From assembly GCF_937976295.1 (NCBI RefSeq), contig NZ_CALJRY010000038.1, positions 1-16,636 on the forward strand: a DNA stretch of 16,636 nt. The letters run 5' to 3'. Below, piece after piece: positions 6,557 through 14,163 of the stretch; position 1 is the first letter of the stretch, and each line of letters opens with the position of its first letter. The translations under genes were made by a program, and so were the position numbers. Origin of the DNA: an uncultured Rothia sp. Its GTDB lineage: Bacteria > Actinomycetota > Actinomycetes > Actinomycetales > Micrococcaceae. Below the pieces are notes generated by a model, which saw nothing but the letters and a program-made list of their open reading frames with translations, had not been told where the DNA came from and did no database searches.

Positions 6557-7594
6557 GTGAGCGTTGTGTTTCGTTCTGTAGCCGGGTCTGTGCGTATCCC
6601 GGGGCGTTACCGCACCCCTATTCCGCGTACCCTGCTGGTGGTGGCGGTGCTTATGGTGGCGGCGGTCGCCTCCCTGGTTTTTGGTAGTTATCAGATGAGC
6701 CCTGATCAGGTGTTTCGCCTGATTTTTCAGGGTGAGGGCACGGAGATTGAGCGTCAGCTGGTGTTGAACCAGCGTCTGCCGCGTATGCTTGCCGCCGTGG
6801 TGGTGGGTGCGGCTTTGGGCTTGTCGGGCGCTATTTTTCAGTCGGTTTCACGTAATGCTCTGGGCTCGCCGGATATTATCGGTTTCACGGTGGGTTCGGC
6901 GACCGGTGCCCTGTCTGTGGTGCTGATTGGATCGTTGAGTTCTACCGGCGTGGGTATGGGCATGGGCGCTATTATTGGCGGTTTTGCGACGGCGGCTGTG
7001 GTGATGCTTCTGGCGGGTGCGCGCGGTGGCGCGACGATGGGTCAGAAGATGGTGCTGATTGGTATTGCGGTGAGTGCGATGCTCAGTTCCGTGAATGATT
7101 ACCTGATTACGCGCGGTGATTTGGAGAAGGCGGAGGCTGCGAAGACCTGGCAGCACGGCTCACTGAATGCGCTGTCGTGGAATCAGATGTCGGTTCAGGC
7201 GGCTCTGCTGCTGGTGGCTATTCCGCTGGTTCTGTTGTTGACGCGCCGCCTGCGCACCCTGGAGCTCGGCGATGATTTGGCGGCGGGTTTGGGTCTGCCG
7301 GTGAAGAGGACCGTGAACCTGCTGGTGGCGGCTGCCGTGCTTCTGGTGGCTGTGGCGATTTCTGTTGCGGGTCCGATTGGTTTCTTGGCGCTGGTTGCCC
7401 CGCAGATTGCGCGCCGCCTGTGGAATACTCCGGGTACGGCGATGTGGCATTCGGCGCTGTTGGGTTCGGTGATTTTGGTGCTGGCTGATTTTGTGTCGGC
7501 TCGTGCGTTGGCGCCGTTCCAGATTCCGGTGGGCCTGGTGACAGGCGCGTTGGGTGGCGTGTACATGCTGTGGCTGCTGTACCGTCAGCGCTAG
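6557..7594 (+). CDS. FecCD-family siderophore ABC permease, subunit 2
   Basis: This 345-aa FecCD permease is FepG-like and the likely partner of the upstream permease. The GTG at 6557 is chosen because GAGAGG lies 7 nt upstream. The open frame extends to 6458, but that part overlaps the previous gene and reads as Arg/Val-rich shadow. Motifs in order are QRLPRMLAAVVVGAALGLSG, FQSVSRNALGSPDIIG, a central hydrophilic loop near ITRGDLEKAEA, the ATPase-contact LGDDLAAGLGLPV, GPIGFLALVAPQIARRL, and a final helix ending LYRQR. Length is normal for the family. No ATP-binding subunit follows; the operon ends at a hairpin terminator, so the ATPase must come from elsewhere. Confidence 0.92.
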   Translation: MSVVFRSVAGSVRIPGRYRTPIPRTLLVVAVLMVAAVASLVFGSYQMSPDQVFRLIFQGEGTEIERQLVLNQRLPRMLAAVVVGAALGLSGAIFQSVSRNALGSPDIIGFTVGSATGALSVVLIGSLSSTGVGMGMGAIIGGFATAAVVMLLAGARGGATMGQKMVLIGIAVSAMLSSVNDYLITRGDLEKAEAAKTWQHGSLNALSWNQMSVQAALLLVAIPLVLLLTRRLRTLELGDDLAAGLGLPVKRTVNLLVAAAVLLVAVAISVAGPIGFLALVAPQIARRLWNTPGTAMWHSALLGSVILVLADFVSARALAPFQIPVGLVTGALGGVYMLWLLYRQR

Positions 7595-7620
7595 TTGTAC
7601 CGCTTGATTCGGTGTGAGTG

Positions 7621-7657
7621 ACCGGGTGTTCCCCGCTGTGGGGGGCGCCCGGTTTTC
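7621..7657 (+). terminator. terminator of the permease operon
   Basis: ACCGGGTG (7621-7628) pairs with CGCCCGGT (7646-7653) with one G-U, and CCCC (7631-7634) pairs with GGGG inside. A T run follows (GGTTTTC). It starts 26 bp after the second permease stop, as expected of a rho-independent terminator. Confidence 0.75.
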
Positions 7658-7881
7658 TGCGTTTCATGGGGTTTTGCGGGGTTTTAGGGGTGGTTTCAGA
7701 GGCGGTTTCAGAATTTTTCAGAATTTTCCCAGTTTTACCCCGGGGTAGATTAAAAACTGCTTATCGTGTCAGGGGTCGCTCATAGAGTGTAGGTGTTGGA
7801 AGGGACGATCCTTCCGACCGGGCACGCCGTCTCCTGCGGTGTTGCCGCTAGGTTGATTCAGCATCTACGGAAGGAACGGTC
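7658..7881 (+). promoter_or_regulatory. leader region of the 227-aa gene
   Basis: This 224-bp gap must hold the promoter of the following gene. It contains three TTTCAGA repeats (about 7694-7724), a T-rich stretch, and an inverted repeat GGAAGG/CCTTCC (7798-7815). TTATCG followed 16 bp later by TAGAGT is a poor sigma-A-like candidate only. Confidence 0.3.
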
Positions 7882-8565
7882 ATGGAAAACACCACTCACG
7901 AGAGCCAGTACGCAAACGCAGAGATTTCCTGCACCGCCGATGAGCAGCTGGGCCGTGATGCAGAGTTCAATCTGCTGATGCAGTCCGGCACTATCGTTCG
8001 TATGGAGCGCTTCAATGTGGAGGAGCTCCGCGGCGTTCTGGAGCAGCTGGTGGCTGATGGTTCGTGCTTCCGCACCGCGCCGGTGTCCTCGACGATGGGC
8101 CGCGTGATGCGTCACCTGACTCAGGGTGCTTCCGGTTACGAGGCGAACCTGGCTGAGCTGCGTGCGGCGGCGCAGAACGCTCTGCTGTTCGTATTCCCTC
8201 TGGAGAAGGACCTGGAGATGTGCCTGCGCTTTGAGCGTGTGCAGGGTACCGGTCTGGCGTTGACTCGCCTGGGCGTGAGCCCGGTCAATGGTGACCTGTG
8301 GACTCAGCACTGGGCGATGCGCGCGCTGGAGTGCACCGGCGGTGTGTTTGCGGTGGAGTCCGCTCCGGGTGCCTGCAATTTTGAGCTGCGTCTGGATATG
8401 TTCTACGCGATGCTGTCGCTGGTTCACTTGTCGACTTTGGGTCTGTCGGCTGAGCCGGAGGACTTCTACATGTTTGCCGATTCGGAGGCTGTGTGTAAGA
8501 AGTTTAAGCGTGAGCGTCGTGATTGCCGCCGCGCAATGCGTGCCCAGTACGACCGCGCCGCATAA
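7882..8565 (+). CDS. hypothetical protein, 227 aa
   Basis: I do not recognise this family. The frame is well supported: G/C-ending codons like its neighbours, a strong GGAAGG 9 nt before the ATG, and a stop codon inside a hairpin. The product is soluble-looking, with no signal peptide or clear membrane helix. It has a predicted helical middle (VEELRGVLEQLVADG at about 46-60; ANLAELRAAAQNALLFVF at about 88-105). A mixed region follows around WTQHWAMRALECTGG (140-154). The tail is strongly basic (KKFKRERRDCRRAMRAQYDR), which could bind nucleic acid. Cysteines occur at 17, 62, 114, 151, 165, 205 and 215, without a CxxC pair. It is not in an obvious operon: a terminator lies upstream and corA converges downstream. 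Confidence 0.75.
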   Translation: MENTTHESQYANAEISCTADEQLGRDAEFNLLMQSGTIVRMERFNVEELRGVLEQLVADGSCFRTAPVSSTMGRVMRHLTQGASGYEANLAELRAAAQNALLFVFPLEKDLEMCLRFERVQGTGLALTRLGVSPVNGDLWTQHWAMRALECTGGVFAVESAPGACNFELRLDMFYAMLSLVHLSTLGLSAEPEDFYMFADSEAVCKKFKRERRDCRRAMRAQYDRAA

Positions 8566-8591
8566 GGTATATCGTGTATGCCTTATGCGGC
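8557..8591. terminator. bidirectional hairpin containing a stop codon
   Basis: GCCGCATAAGG (8557-8567) and CCTTATGCGGC (8581-8591) pair perfectly. The stem extends inward to 15 bp with one G-U, leaving a 5-nt loop. The left arm contains the TAA of the 227-aa gene. It sits between that gene and the converging corA, so it probably stops both transcripts. Confidence 0.7.
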
Positions 8592-8602
8592 ATACGCGCA
8601 TA

Positions 8603-9640
8603 TCAGAGCCATTTGTTCTTCTTGAAGAACCAGTAGAGGAGCAGGCAGGAACCCACCATGAGTAGCAGCGCGGAAGGGTAGCCGAGCTGCCATTTGAGTT
8701 CGGGCATGACCTCAAAGTTCATGCCGTAGACGGAGCCAATAATGGTGGGCACCATGAGTAGCGCCGCGTAGGCGGAGATTTTCTTGGTGTCGTCGTTCTG
8801 TTGCTGACCGAGCAGGGTATCGTGCACGCGCAGGGCGTTTTCGAGGGAGCTGCGCAGGTCTTCGAGACGTTCTTTTGTTTGTGTTACGTGGTCGAGCACG
8901 TTGCGGAATTGCCGGGCGAGTTCGACCGCTTCTTCGTTCGTTTCTTCCTCGGATGCGCCCGGGTAGGGGGAGGGGTCGAGTGCGCCGGTGCGTATGCCTT
9001 CGATGATTCGGCCGATCATGGATTCGAGGGGTCGGCAGGCACGCTGGAAGTCGATGACCTGGTTGAGCAGTTCGTAGATGCGCTGGGCGAGGGAGTTGGC
9101 CTCTCGTCGCTCGCCGGTGGAGAAGAGGATATCTTCGATTTCGTCACTGTCGTTTTCGAGGCCGTCGAGCACGGGTGCGTACCCGTCGACGGTGCTGTCG
9201 AGGGTGCGGTGCAGCAGTCGGGCGGGGGATGCGTCGGGGCTGGCGTAGAGCAGGTTGAACTGGTCGTTGATGCTGCGGTCACTACGCTGTTCGTCGCGGA
9301 CGAGTGTGAGGGTGTAGCGGGGGCCGGTGAAGAGGTGCAGTTCGCTCAGGCGCACTTCTTCTTCTTTGTCGAGGTAGATTGCGGGGCGGATGACGGTGAA
9401 GAGGGAGTCGCCGTATCGTTCTAGTTTGGCACGCTGGTGGCCTCGTCCGGCGTCTTCGATGGCGAGTTCGTGCAGGTTGAAGGTTTCTTGTAGCCTGTGC
9501 AGTTCGTGGATGCCGGTGTTGGCGTATCCGAGGGCTACGGCGGTGTCGGGTTGCTGGTAGGCGGTGAAGGTTTCTTCTTCGGGTGCGCCTACGCGGATGC
9601 GGTCTCCGCTGGGGTAGATGGCTCCGGTGATATAAGTCAT
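8603..9640 (-). CDS. corA: CorA-family magnesium/cobalt transporter
   Basis: This 345-aa CorA/2-TM-GxN family protein moves Mg2+ (and possibly Co2+) through a pentameric inner-membrane channel. A large cytosolic domain (residues 1-285) ends in the long helix with DHVTQTKERLEDLRSSLENAL. TM1 (about 288-304) is followed by the signature YGMNFE (305-310), a short external loop, then TM2 (about 321-339) and a basic KKNKWL end. Length and order are typical of the family. The ATG at 9640 has GAGGAG 7 nt upstream. It stands alone: it converges with the 227-aa gene, and its start region is back to back with the SLH gene. No Mg-responsive leader was recognised. Confidence 0.93.
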   Translation of the reverse strand: MTYITGAIYPSGDRIRVGAPEEETFTAYQQPDTAVALGYANTGIHELHRLQETFNLHELAIEDAGRGHQRAKLERYGDSLFTVIRPAIYLDKEEEVRLSELHLFTGPRYTLTLVRDEQRSDRSINDQFNLLYASPDASPARLLHRTLDSTVDGYAPVLDGLENDSDEIEDILFSTGERREANSLAQRIYELLNQVIDFQRACRPLESMIGRIIEGIRTGALDPSPYPGASEEETNEEAVELARQFRNVLDHVTQTKERLEDLRSSLENALRVHDTLLGQQQNDDTKKISAYAALLMVPTIIGSVYGMNFEVMPELKWQLGYPSALLLMVGSCLLLYWFFKKNKWL

Positions 9641-9814
9641 CGTTGTGCTCCTCTGAACGCTTTGGCGCCACGTGTGCGGGCGCTCTTTCCAGCATACGGG
9701 ATGCGCCCCGTCCGGTCACATGCGCAGGCTCGGAGGAGTTGAGGGTGGGGTGGGGTGGTGAGTCTTGGATTTTCTTTTTAAGATATCTGGGGGTTGCAGA
9801 GTTTCAACCTTCCC

Positions 9815-9844
9815 TTGAGAGCTAATAAAGTCTAAACTTCTAGT
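9815..9844 (+). promoter_or_regulatory. candidate promoter of the SLH gene
   Basis: TTGAGA (9815-9820, 5 of 6 to TTGACA) is followed after 18 bp by TCTAGT (9839-9844, 4 of 6 to TATAAT). It would give an mRNA leader of about 50 nt. The surrounding DNA is AT-rich, so chance matches are likely. Confidence 0.3.
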
Positions 9845-9900
9845 TAATAAGACTGTGATTGTCTTAGAACCAACCACTATTTTCTTTTGAGGAGTCAACG

Positions 9901-10605
9901 ATGCTGTTGAAACCGTTTGTGAAGGGTGCGGCATGTACTTTTGCCGCTGCTTCTCTCTTGTTGTCTGCGGCGGTGCCTGCTTCTGCAACGCAATTGCGCC
10001 CTAAGACTTTTTCTCCTTTTCCGGGTGATGAACTGGAAGTTACTTGTATTAATGAATCTGAGTACAATACCCCGGGTGATTACCAGGATAAGGTGATTGC
10101 TTGGGCGGAGTGCACTGGACTTATTACTCACGGCCGCCGTCTTTATCTTCAGAAGAATAAGAATGCTCCCCAGCCTGCGATGACTCGTGGGCAGCTTCTT
10201 GAGTTTCTGTACCATGTGAAGGGCAGGCCCGTGGTTAAGGACCTTCCTGCTACGTCGCCGTACAGCGATATTTCGGTCGATGACCCGCACTACCCTATTG
10301 CTATCTGGGCTACTCGTGAAGGTATCAGCAGCGGATGGGGAGACGGCAAATTCCATTACGACGCCACCGCATACATTGATACTGCGCTCATTTTCCTTTA
10401 TCGAATGCACGGTAAGCCGACGGTCAACCTTACCCCCATCCCCGAAGAATACGCACATTGCGTTAAAGAAAATAGCGACATGCACAAGGCACGTAGCTGG
10501 TATGGTTCACCAAACATGAGCTGTGGGTATATCGATAATGATGAAGTTACTTTTTCAGATATTCTATATACCCTCTACAGATTGGATTTGATGGGAATCT
10601 TATAG
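9901..10605 (+). CDS. secreted SLH-repeat protein
   Basis: This 234-aa exported protein has a Sec signal peptide: basic start, hydrophobic stretch at about 9-24, and AxA cleavage after ASA at 27-29. The mature part is made of S-layer-homology-like repeats, which usually bind cell-wall polymers and hold proteins at the surface. Repeat 1 is about 60-110 (VIAWAECTGLI ... FLYHVKGRP). Repeat 2 is about 118-172 (YSDISVDD, AIWATREGISSGWGDGKFHY, IFLYRMHGKP). Repeat 3 (about 192-232) is degenerate and ends abruptly after YRLDLMG. Nothing but SLH repeats is present, so the protein may be a wall-bound adaptor or a relic of a larger anchored protein. GAGGAG lies 6 nt before the ATG. Codon usage is more AT-rich than in purA or corA. 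Confidence 0.8.
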   Translation: MLLKPFVKGAACTFAAASLLLSAAVPASATQLRPKTFSPFPGDELEVTCINESEYNTPGDYQDKVIAWAECTGLITHGRRLYLQKNKNAPQPAMTRGQLLEFLYHVKGRPVVKDLPATSPYSDISVDDPHYPIAIWATREGISSGWGDGKFHYDATAYIDTALIFLYRMHGKPTVNLTPIPEEYAHCVKENSDMHKARSWYGSPNMSCGYIDNDEVTFSDILYTLYRLDLMGIL

Positions 10606-10610
10606 AATAT

Positions 10611-10654
10611 TTTGGGGCTCTATATCAATACTGATATTGATATAGAGCCCCAAA
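10611..10654. terminator. bidirectional terminator, 20-bp perfect stem
   Basis: Arms 10611-10630 and 10635-10654 (TTTGGGGCTCTATATCAATA and its complement) pair without mismatch around a CTGA tetraloop. T runs lie at both outer edges. It fills nearly all of the 56 bp between the convergent SLH and beta-helix genes and should end both transcripts. Confidence 0.9.
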
Positions 10655-10661
10655 TGTTTAT

Positions 10662-12263
10662 TTAAAATTCCACAGAATTAGATTCATAAATACCGCGACT
10701 GTAATTAGAATTTTTGTCAAAATATTTCCGGTTTTTCTTGGATTCTTCTTCAATGTCATGCATTCCATACCGCATAACAAAGTTATTAATCGTGACATCC
10801 ATATACCCTGCACGCCACGGGCCAAAGTGAACTTTCCATGAGTAATTATCTGGATGCTTCTTACGATGCTCATCATAGACATCACCACCAGCTACCACAA
10901 TATCCCTACAATTTTGCTCAAAGTAGAAGCCCCACCGTGCAGCACGTACATCTTTCTCCGCTTTTACAGCACCATCACCTACCTTATGAGGATTATCGGA
11001 ACGTGGAGCGATGAACTTACATTCATGCGACCAATTGCTAATGTACCAATTGGCTGCTTGATTATTTTGAGCTTGACCATGAACTGTATCGAAGTAGCTG
11101 GACGATTCGCCAATGCAACCATCAAAGATATTACGCTCAAAATCACTTACCCAGCCATGACCCCCATTTTCTTGAGCAGTGCATCCGATAAACATATTAC
11201 GGCTTGCCGCAACATACCAGCCTGCACCAGCCTTACCTGCATATGCGTAATGTGGCTTCCCCTCCTGGCGCGACTGATACAGCGATTCTCCAGACGAATA
11301 CCGGTGGTTATACCAACTCGTTGACTGTGAAAACTTACACTGCGAAGCGTAGACCTCAATGCCGGCATAATTCCTGCCACACTTGTTGGCATCGGATACA
11401 TCCAACATACTGAACTTATTATCAGCTGCACCGATACCATCCACATTAATTGCCTTATGACCAATAGGTTTACCCACAAGGAATCCCTGCCTCCATGTCA
11501 TACGCACGCGAATGTCATGGACCTTCATCGCACGGTCATGGAGACCCAAAATAGCAACTCCCATATCTGTATCCCAGATTTCAAGGTTCTCTAGTGTTGC
11601 AACTGCTTCAGGCTCAGGCCGATAGTTTTTATTTGCATAGTACGTATGCAAAATAACTCCCGCCACACCCTTCATAATGGGAGTGTGCCGAGCCCGGCTA
11701 TAAGGGTCATCCCGATTTAGACGGACATTATCAGCATTCGTACGAATAACTAAATCACGAACCCCAAAACGCATAGGAGCCTCAGAGAACCACTGATTGG
11801 CCTCCTTATCACCTGGCTTTGGCTTTTCCGGTCCAGCAACAAGGTAAGATCCAACGTGGAAAACACCAACACACTCCGCTTCGTCTTCGTCCTTCTGCAC
11901 TAGGCCACCGCCAGGATGAGCAATAATCTGTGTGGCCTTACCATGCCCAAAGATTTCAACCCGGTCAAGTAGCTGAATAAAAGGAGCACTGACCCTGTAC
12001 TTTCCAGCAGGAATTTCTAGAGCTCCACCTCCAGCTGAAGCCAAAGTCCTTACTGCATCATTAATGGCCTGAGTACAATCTTGAGACCCATCAGCTTTCA
12101 CCTGCGGATTACTCAGGAGATTAATGTAGTTTTTCGTGTGATTTTGCGGAGTAATTCCACCTTGAACTTCATCAGCATGCGCATCAGCATATACCGTTGC
12201 TGAGGCAAACGGAACTGACAATGCGGCGCCAGCAATCATTGAGCGGCGCGATAATGCAGACAT
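10662..12263 (-). CDS. Tat-exported beta-helix (pectate-lyase-fold) protein
   Basis: This 533-aa protein begins with a twin-arginine signal (SRRSMIAGAALS, residues 5-16), with likely cleavage near YADA. Residues about 48-100 match the start of Pectate_lyase_3/GH28-type right-handed beta-helix proteins: an ADGSQDCTQAINDAV segment, then GGGALEIPAGKYRVS. The rest has the short strand-and-turn rhythm of a parallel beta-helix, with Asn/His/Gly turns (NMFIGCTAQENGGHGW, NIFDGCIGESS). Such proteins cut or bind polysaccharides outside the cell, or form phage tailspikes. I see no phage context, and the substrate cannot be told. The ATG at 12263 has GGAG 6 nt upstream; a TTG start four codons earlier overlaps that SD. 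It lacks an SLH, LPXTG or other anchor. Base composition is AT-richer than the flanking housekeeping genes, which suggests acquisition. Confidence 0.8.
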   Translation of the reverse strand: MSALSRRSMIAGAALSVPFASATVYADAHADEVQGGITPQNHTKNYINLLSNPQVKADGSQDCTQAINDAVRTLASAGGGALEIPAGKYRVSAPFIQLLDRVEIFGHGKATQIIAHPGGGLVQKDEDEAECVGVFHVGSYLVAGPEKPKPGDKEANQWFSEAPMRFGVRDLVIRTNADNVRLNRDDPYSRARHTPIMKGVAGVILHTYYANKNYRPEPEAVATLENLEIWDTDMGVAILGLHDRAMKVHDIRVRMTWRQGFLVGKPIGHKAINVDGIGAADNKFSMLDVSDANKCGRNYAGIEVYASQCKFSQSTSWYNHRYSSGESLYQSRQEGKPHYAYAGKAGAGWYVAASRNMFIGCTAQENGGHGWVSDFERNIFDGCIGESSSYFDTVHGQAQNNQAANWYISNWSHECKFIAPRSDNPHKVGDGAVKAEKDVRAARWGFYFEQNCRDIVVAGGDVYDEHRKKHPDNYSWKVHFGPWRAGYMDVTINNFVMRYGMHDIEEESKKNRKYFDKNSNYSRGIYESNSVEF

Positions 12264-12581
12264 CGCTGTCTCCAATCGTGTTGAGTGAAAATATTAAAAT
12301 GCATACAGTGCATAAAATTATGCACAGAGCATTCAATGACCGTGATACCCATCAGATATATCCTGGATAATTTAACCCTAGCACTCACACACATTAAATA
12401 TCCTACATAATTCAGTTTTTCAGGATTATTCACTTAAACATAAACCTTATATTTTTTAATTATTTAACCTATAATTTAGAAAAGTCTACTCATTACCCTA
12501 AACATATATCAACGTAAGGATGACATTAACCCAAAAGAATAGTCGCACTAAGACGATATGTTTACAGGTCGCCAGGCATAA
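12264..12581. other. AT-rich gap upstream of the beta-helix gene
   Basis: About 320 bp of very AT-rich DNA separates the beta-helix gene from the purA terminator. I see no gene. It contains the palindrome at 12308-12325 and many TA-rich tracts in which a minus-strand promoter could lie. No single -35/-10 pair stands out. Confidence 0.5.
12308..12325. promoter_or_regulatory. operator-like palindrome
   Basis: GTGCATAA (12308-12315) and TTATGCAC (12318-12325) are perfect 8-bp half-sites with a 2-nt centre, about 45 bp before the beta-helix start codon. Size and position suit a dimeric repressor site, or a small mRNA hairpin. The regulator is unknown. Confidence 0.4.
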
Positions 12582-12624
12582 AAGGACCCCTGAGGAGGCA
12601 TTCAAAGCCTCGCCAGGGGTCCTT
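12582..12624 (-). terminator. purA terminator
   Basis: AAGGACCCCTG (12582-12592) pairs with CAGGGGTCCTT (12614-12624), and GAGGC/GCCTC pair inside it (12595-12599 with 12607-12611). On the minus strand the stem ends in TCCTTTTAT, a U-tract, 12 bp past the purA stop. Confidence 0.9.
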
Positions 12625-12635
12625 CTCGTCAGTTT

Positions 12636-13928
12636 TTAGTCTTCGTTGATGAGATCACGGACCACAATAGTCTGGTCACGATCGGGGCCCACACCAATCG
12701 CAGAAATACGGCAACCGGAAATCTCTTCCAGCTTCAGCACGTACTTGCGGGCGTTTTCGGGCAGCTCATCCAGGCTCTTCGCATCCGAAATGTTCTCGGT
12801 CCAGCCGTCGTAGTACTCGAAAATCGGCTTAGCGTGGTGGAACTCAGTCTGAGTCATCGGCATCTCATCGTGGCGCACACCGTCAACGTCGTATGCCACG
12901 CAGACCGGAATCTTATCCAGGCCGGTCAGCACGTCCAGCTTGGTGATAAACAGGTCGGTGAAGCCGTTGATGCGCACAGCCTGACGCGCCAGAACAGCGT
13001 CGTACCAGCCGCAACGACGCGGACGGCCAGTGTTCACACCGAACTCGCCGCCGGTAGTGCGCAGGAACTCGCCCATCTCATCGAACAGCTCGGTCGGGAA
13101 GGGGCCAGCACCCACACGGGTGGTGTACGCCTTCTGAATACCAATCACGCGAGAAATGCGGGTCGGGCCCACACCCGAACCGACGCACGCGCCGCCGGAG
13201 GTCGGGTTGGAGGAGGTCACGAACGGGTAGGTGCCGTGGTCCACGTCCAGGAAGGTTGCCTGGCCGCCCTCCATCAGCAGGGTCTTACCCTCGTCCAGTG
13301 CCTTGTTCAGCAGCTGGGTGGTGTCCACAATCATCGGCTTCAGACGCTCAGCGTACGACATGAAGTACTCGACGATTTCGTCGACCTCAACGTGGCGGCG
13401 GTTGTAGACCTTCACCAGCAGTTCGTTCTTCTGGCGCAGTGCGCCTTCAACCTTCTGACGCAGGATCGACTCGTCCAGGATGTCCTGAACACGCACGCCG
13501 AGGCGGCCAACCTTATCCATGTAGGCGGGGCCGATACCGCGGCCGGTGGTGCCGATAGCGCGCTTGCCGAGGAAACGCTCAGTCACCTTGTCCATGGTCT
13601 GGTGGTAGGGCGCGACCAGGTGTGCGTTAGCGGAAATCTTCAGGCGGGAGGTGTCAGCGCCGCGGGCCTCAAGGCCGTCAATCTCAGCGAAAAGAGCCTC
13701 AGGGTTCACGACCACGCCGTTACCAATCACGGGGACGGCGTTGTCGCTCAGAATACCCGCGGGCAGCAGCTTCAGCTCAAACTTCTGGCCGTTCACCACC
13801 ACGGTGTGACCGGCGTTGTTACCGCCGTTGGGCTTGACCACGTAGTCTACGCGGGGGCCGAGCAGGTCGGTTGCCTTACCCTTACCCTCATCGCCCCACT
13901 GGGCGCCCACAATCACGACAGCTGACAT
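12636..13928 (-). CDS. purA: adenylosuccinate synthetase
   Basis: This 430-aa PurA joins IMP and aspartate with GTP hydrolysis to give adenylosuccinate, the first committed step from IMP to AMP, in the cytosol. The full set of family motifs is present. WGDEGKGK (residues 11-18) carries the catalytic Asp13 and the P-loop. NNAGHTV has catalytic His41. GTTGRGIGPAYMDKVGR (126-142) contacts IMP. VGAGPFPTE (272-280), GRPRRCGWYD (301-310), TKLDVLTGLDKIP (guanine binding, about 329-341) and GVGPDRDQTI complete the set. Length is normal and no residue is missing. The ATG at 13928 has AAGGAG 7 nt upstream. It is a stand-alone gene with its own terminator, and the high-GC codon use marks the chromosomal background. 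Confidence 0.98.
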   Translation of the reverse strand: MSAVVIVGAQWGDEGKGKATDLLGPRVDYVVKPNGGNNAGHTVVVNGQKFELKLLPAGILSDNAVPVIGNGVVVNPEALFAEIDGLEARGADTSRLKISANAHLVAPYHQTMDKVTERFLGKRAIGTTGRGIGPAYMDKVGRLGVRVQDILDESILRQKVEGALRQKNELLVKVYNRRHVEVDEIVEYFMSYAERLKPMIVDTTQLLNKALDEGKTLLMEGGQATFLDVDHGTYPFVTSSNPTSGGACVGSGVGPTRISRVIGIQKAYTTRVGAGPFPTELFDEMGEFLRTTGGEFGVNTGRPRRCGWYDAVLARQAVRINGFTDLFITKLDVLTGLDKIPVCVAYDVDGVRHDEMPMTQTEFHHAKPIFEYYDGWTENISDAKSLDELPENARKYVLKLEEISGCRISAIGVGPDRDQTIVVRDLINED

Positions 13929-14023
13929 TTTTGTGCTCCTTGAAAGCCTTGAAGATACGCACCGGATTTCACGGCGCGGCGGCGACCTACCGCCTCATGA
14001 TCCGGGTAGGCACACCTCTTCTA

Positions 14024-14029
14024 ATGATA
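14024..14029 (-). promoter_or_regulatory. candidate purA -10 box
   Basis: On the minus strand this reads TATCAT, 5 of 6 to TATAAT, about 95 bp before the purA start. No good -35 element lies at the right distance. A 7-bp hairpin (14048-14064, GTCCCGT-GTG-ACGGGAC) sits just upstream of it. Confidence 0.3.
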
Positions 14030-14112
14030 CCGTGCCCGCCCCTTTAAGTCCCGTGTGACGGGACGTCAGGCATGCCGGGTACGGTGCCGGTGAGCCTCAC
14101 CGGGCACGGCAA

Positions 14113-14141
14113 CGCCCCCATCCGATATTCGGACGGGGGCG
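14113..14141 (-). terminator. terminator of the DUF4870 gene
   Basis: CGCCCCC (14113-14119) pairs with GGGGGCG (14135-14141). After one A-C mismatch, TCCGA (14121-14125) pairs with TCGGA (14129-14133) around a 3-nt loop. It begins 22 bp after the DUF4870 stop on the minus strand. Only a short TT follows. Confidence 0.75.
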
Positions 14142-14163
14142 CTACCGGCGTGAGCCGTGAAGA

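Noticed and set aside
7858..8715. 285-codon minus-strand frame opposite the 227-aa gene
   Set aside because: His/Gln/Arg-rich shadow crossing a terminator hairpin into corA; the plus-strand frame has the SD and normal codon use.
12834..13925. 363-codon plus-strand frame opposite purA
   Set aside because: Exact antisense of a complete, motif-verified enzyme gene.
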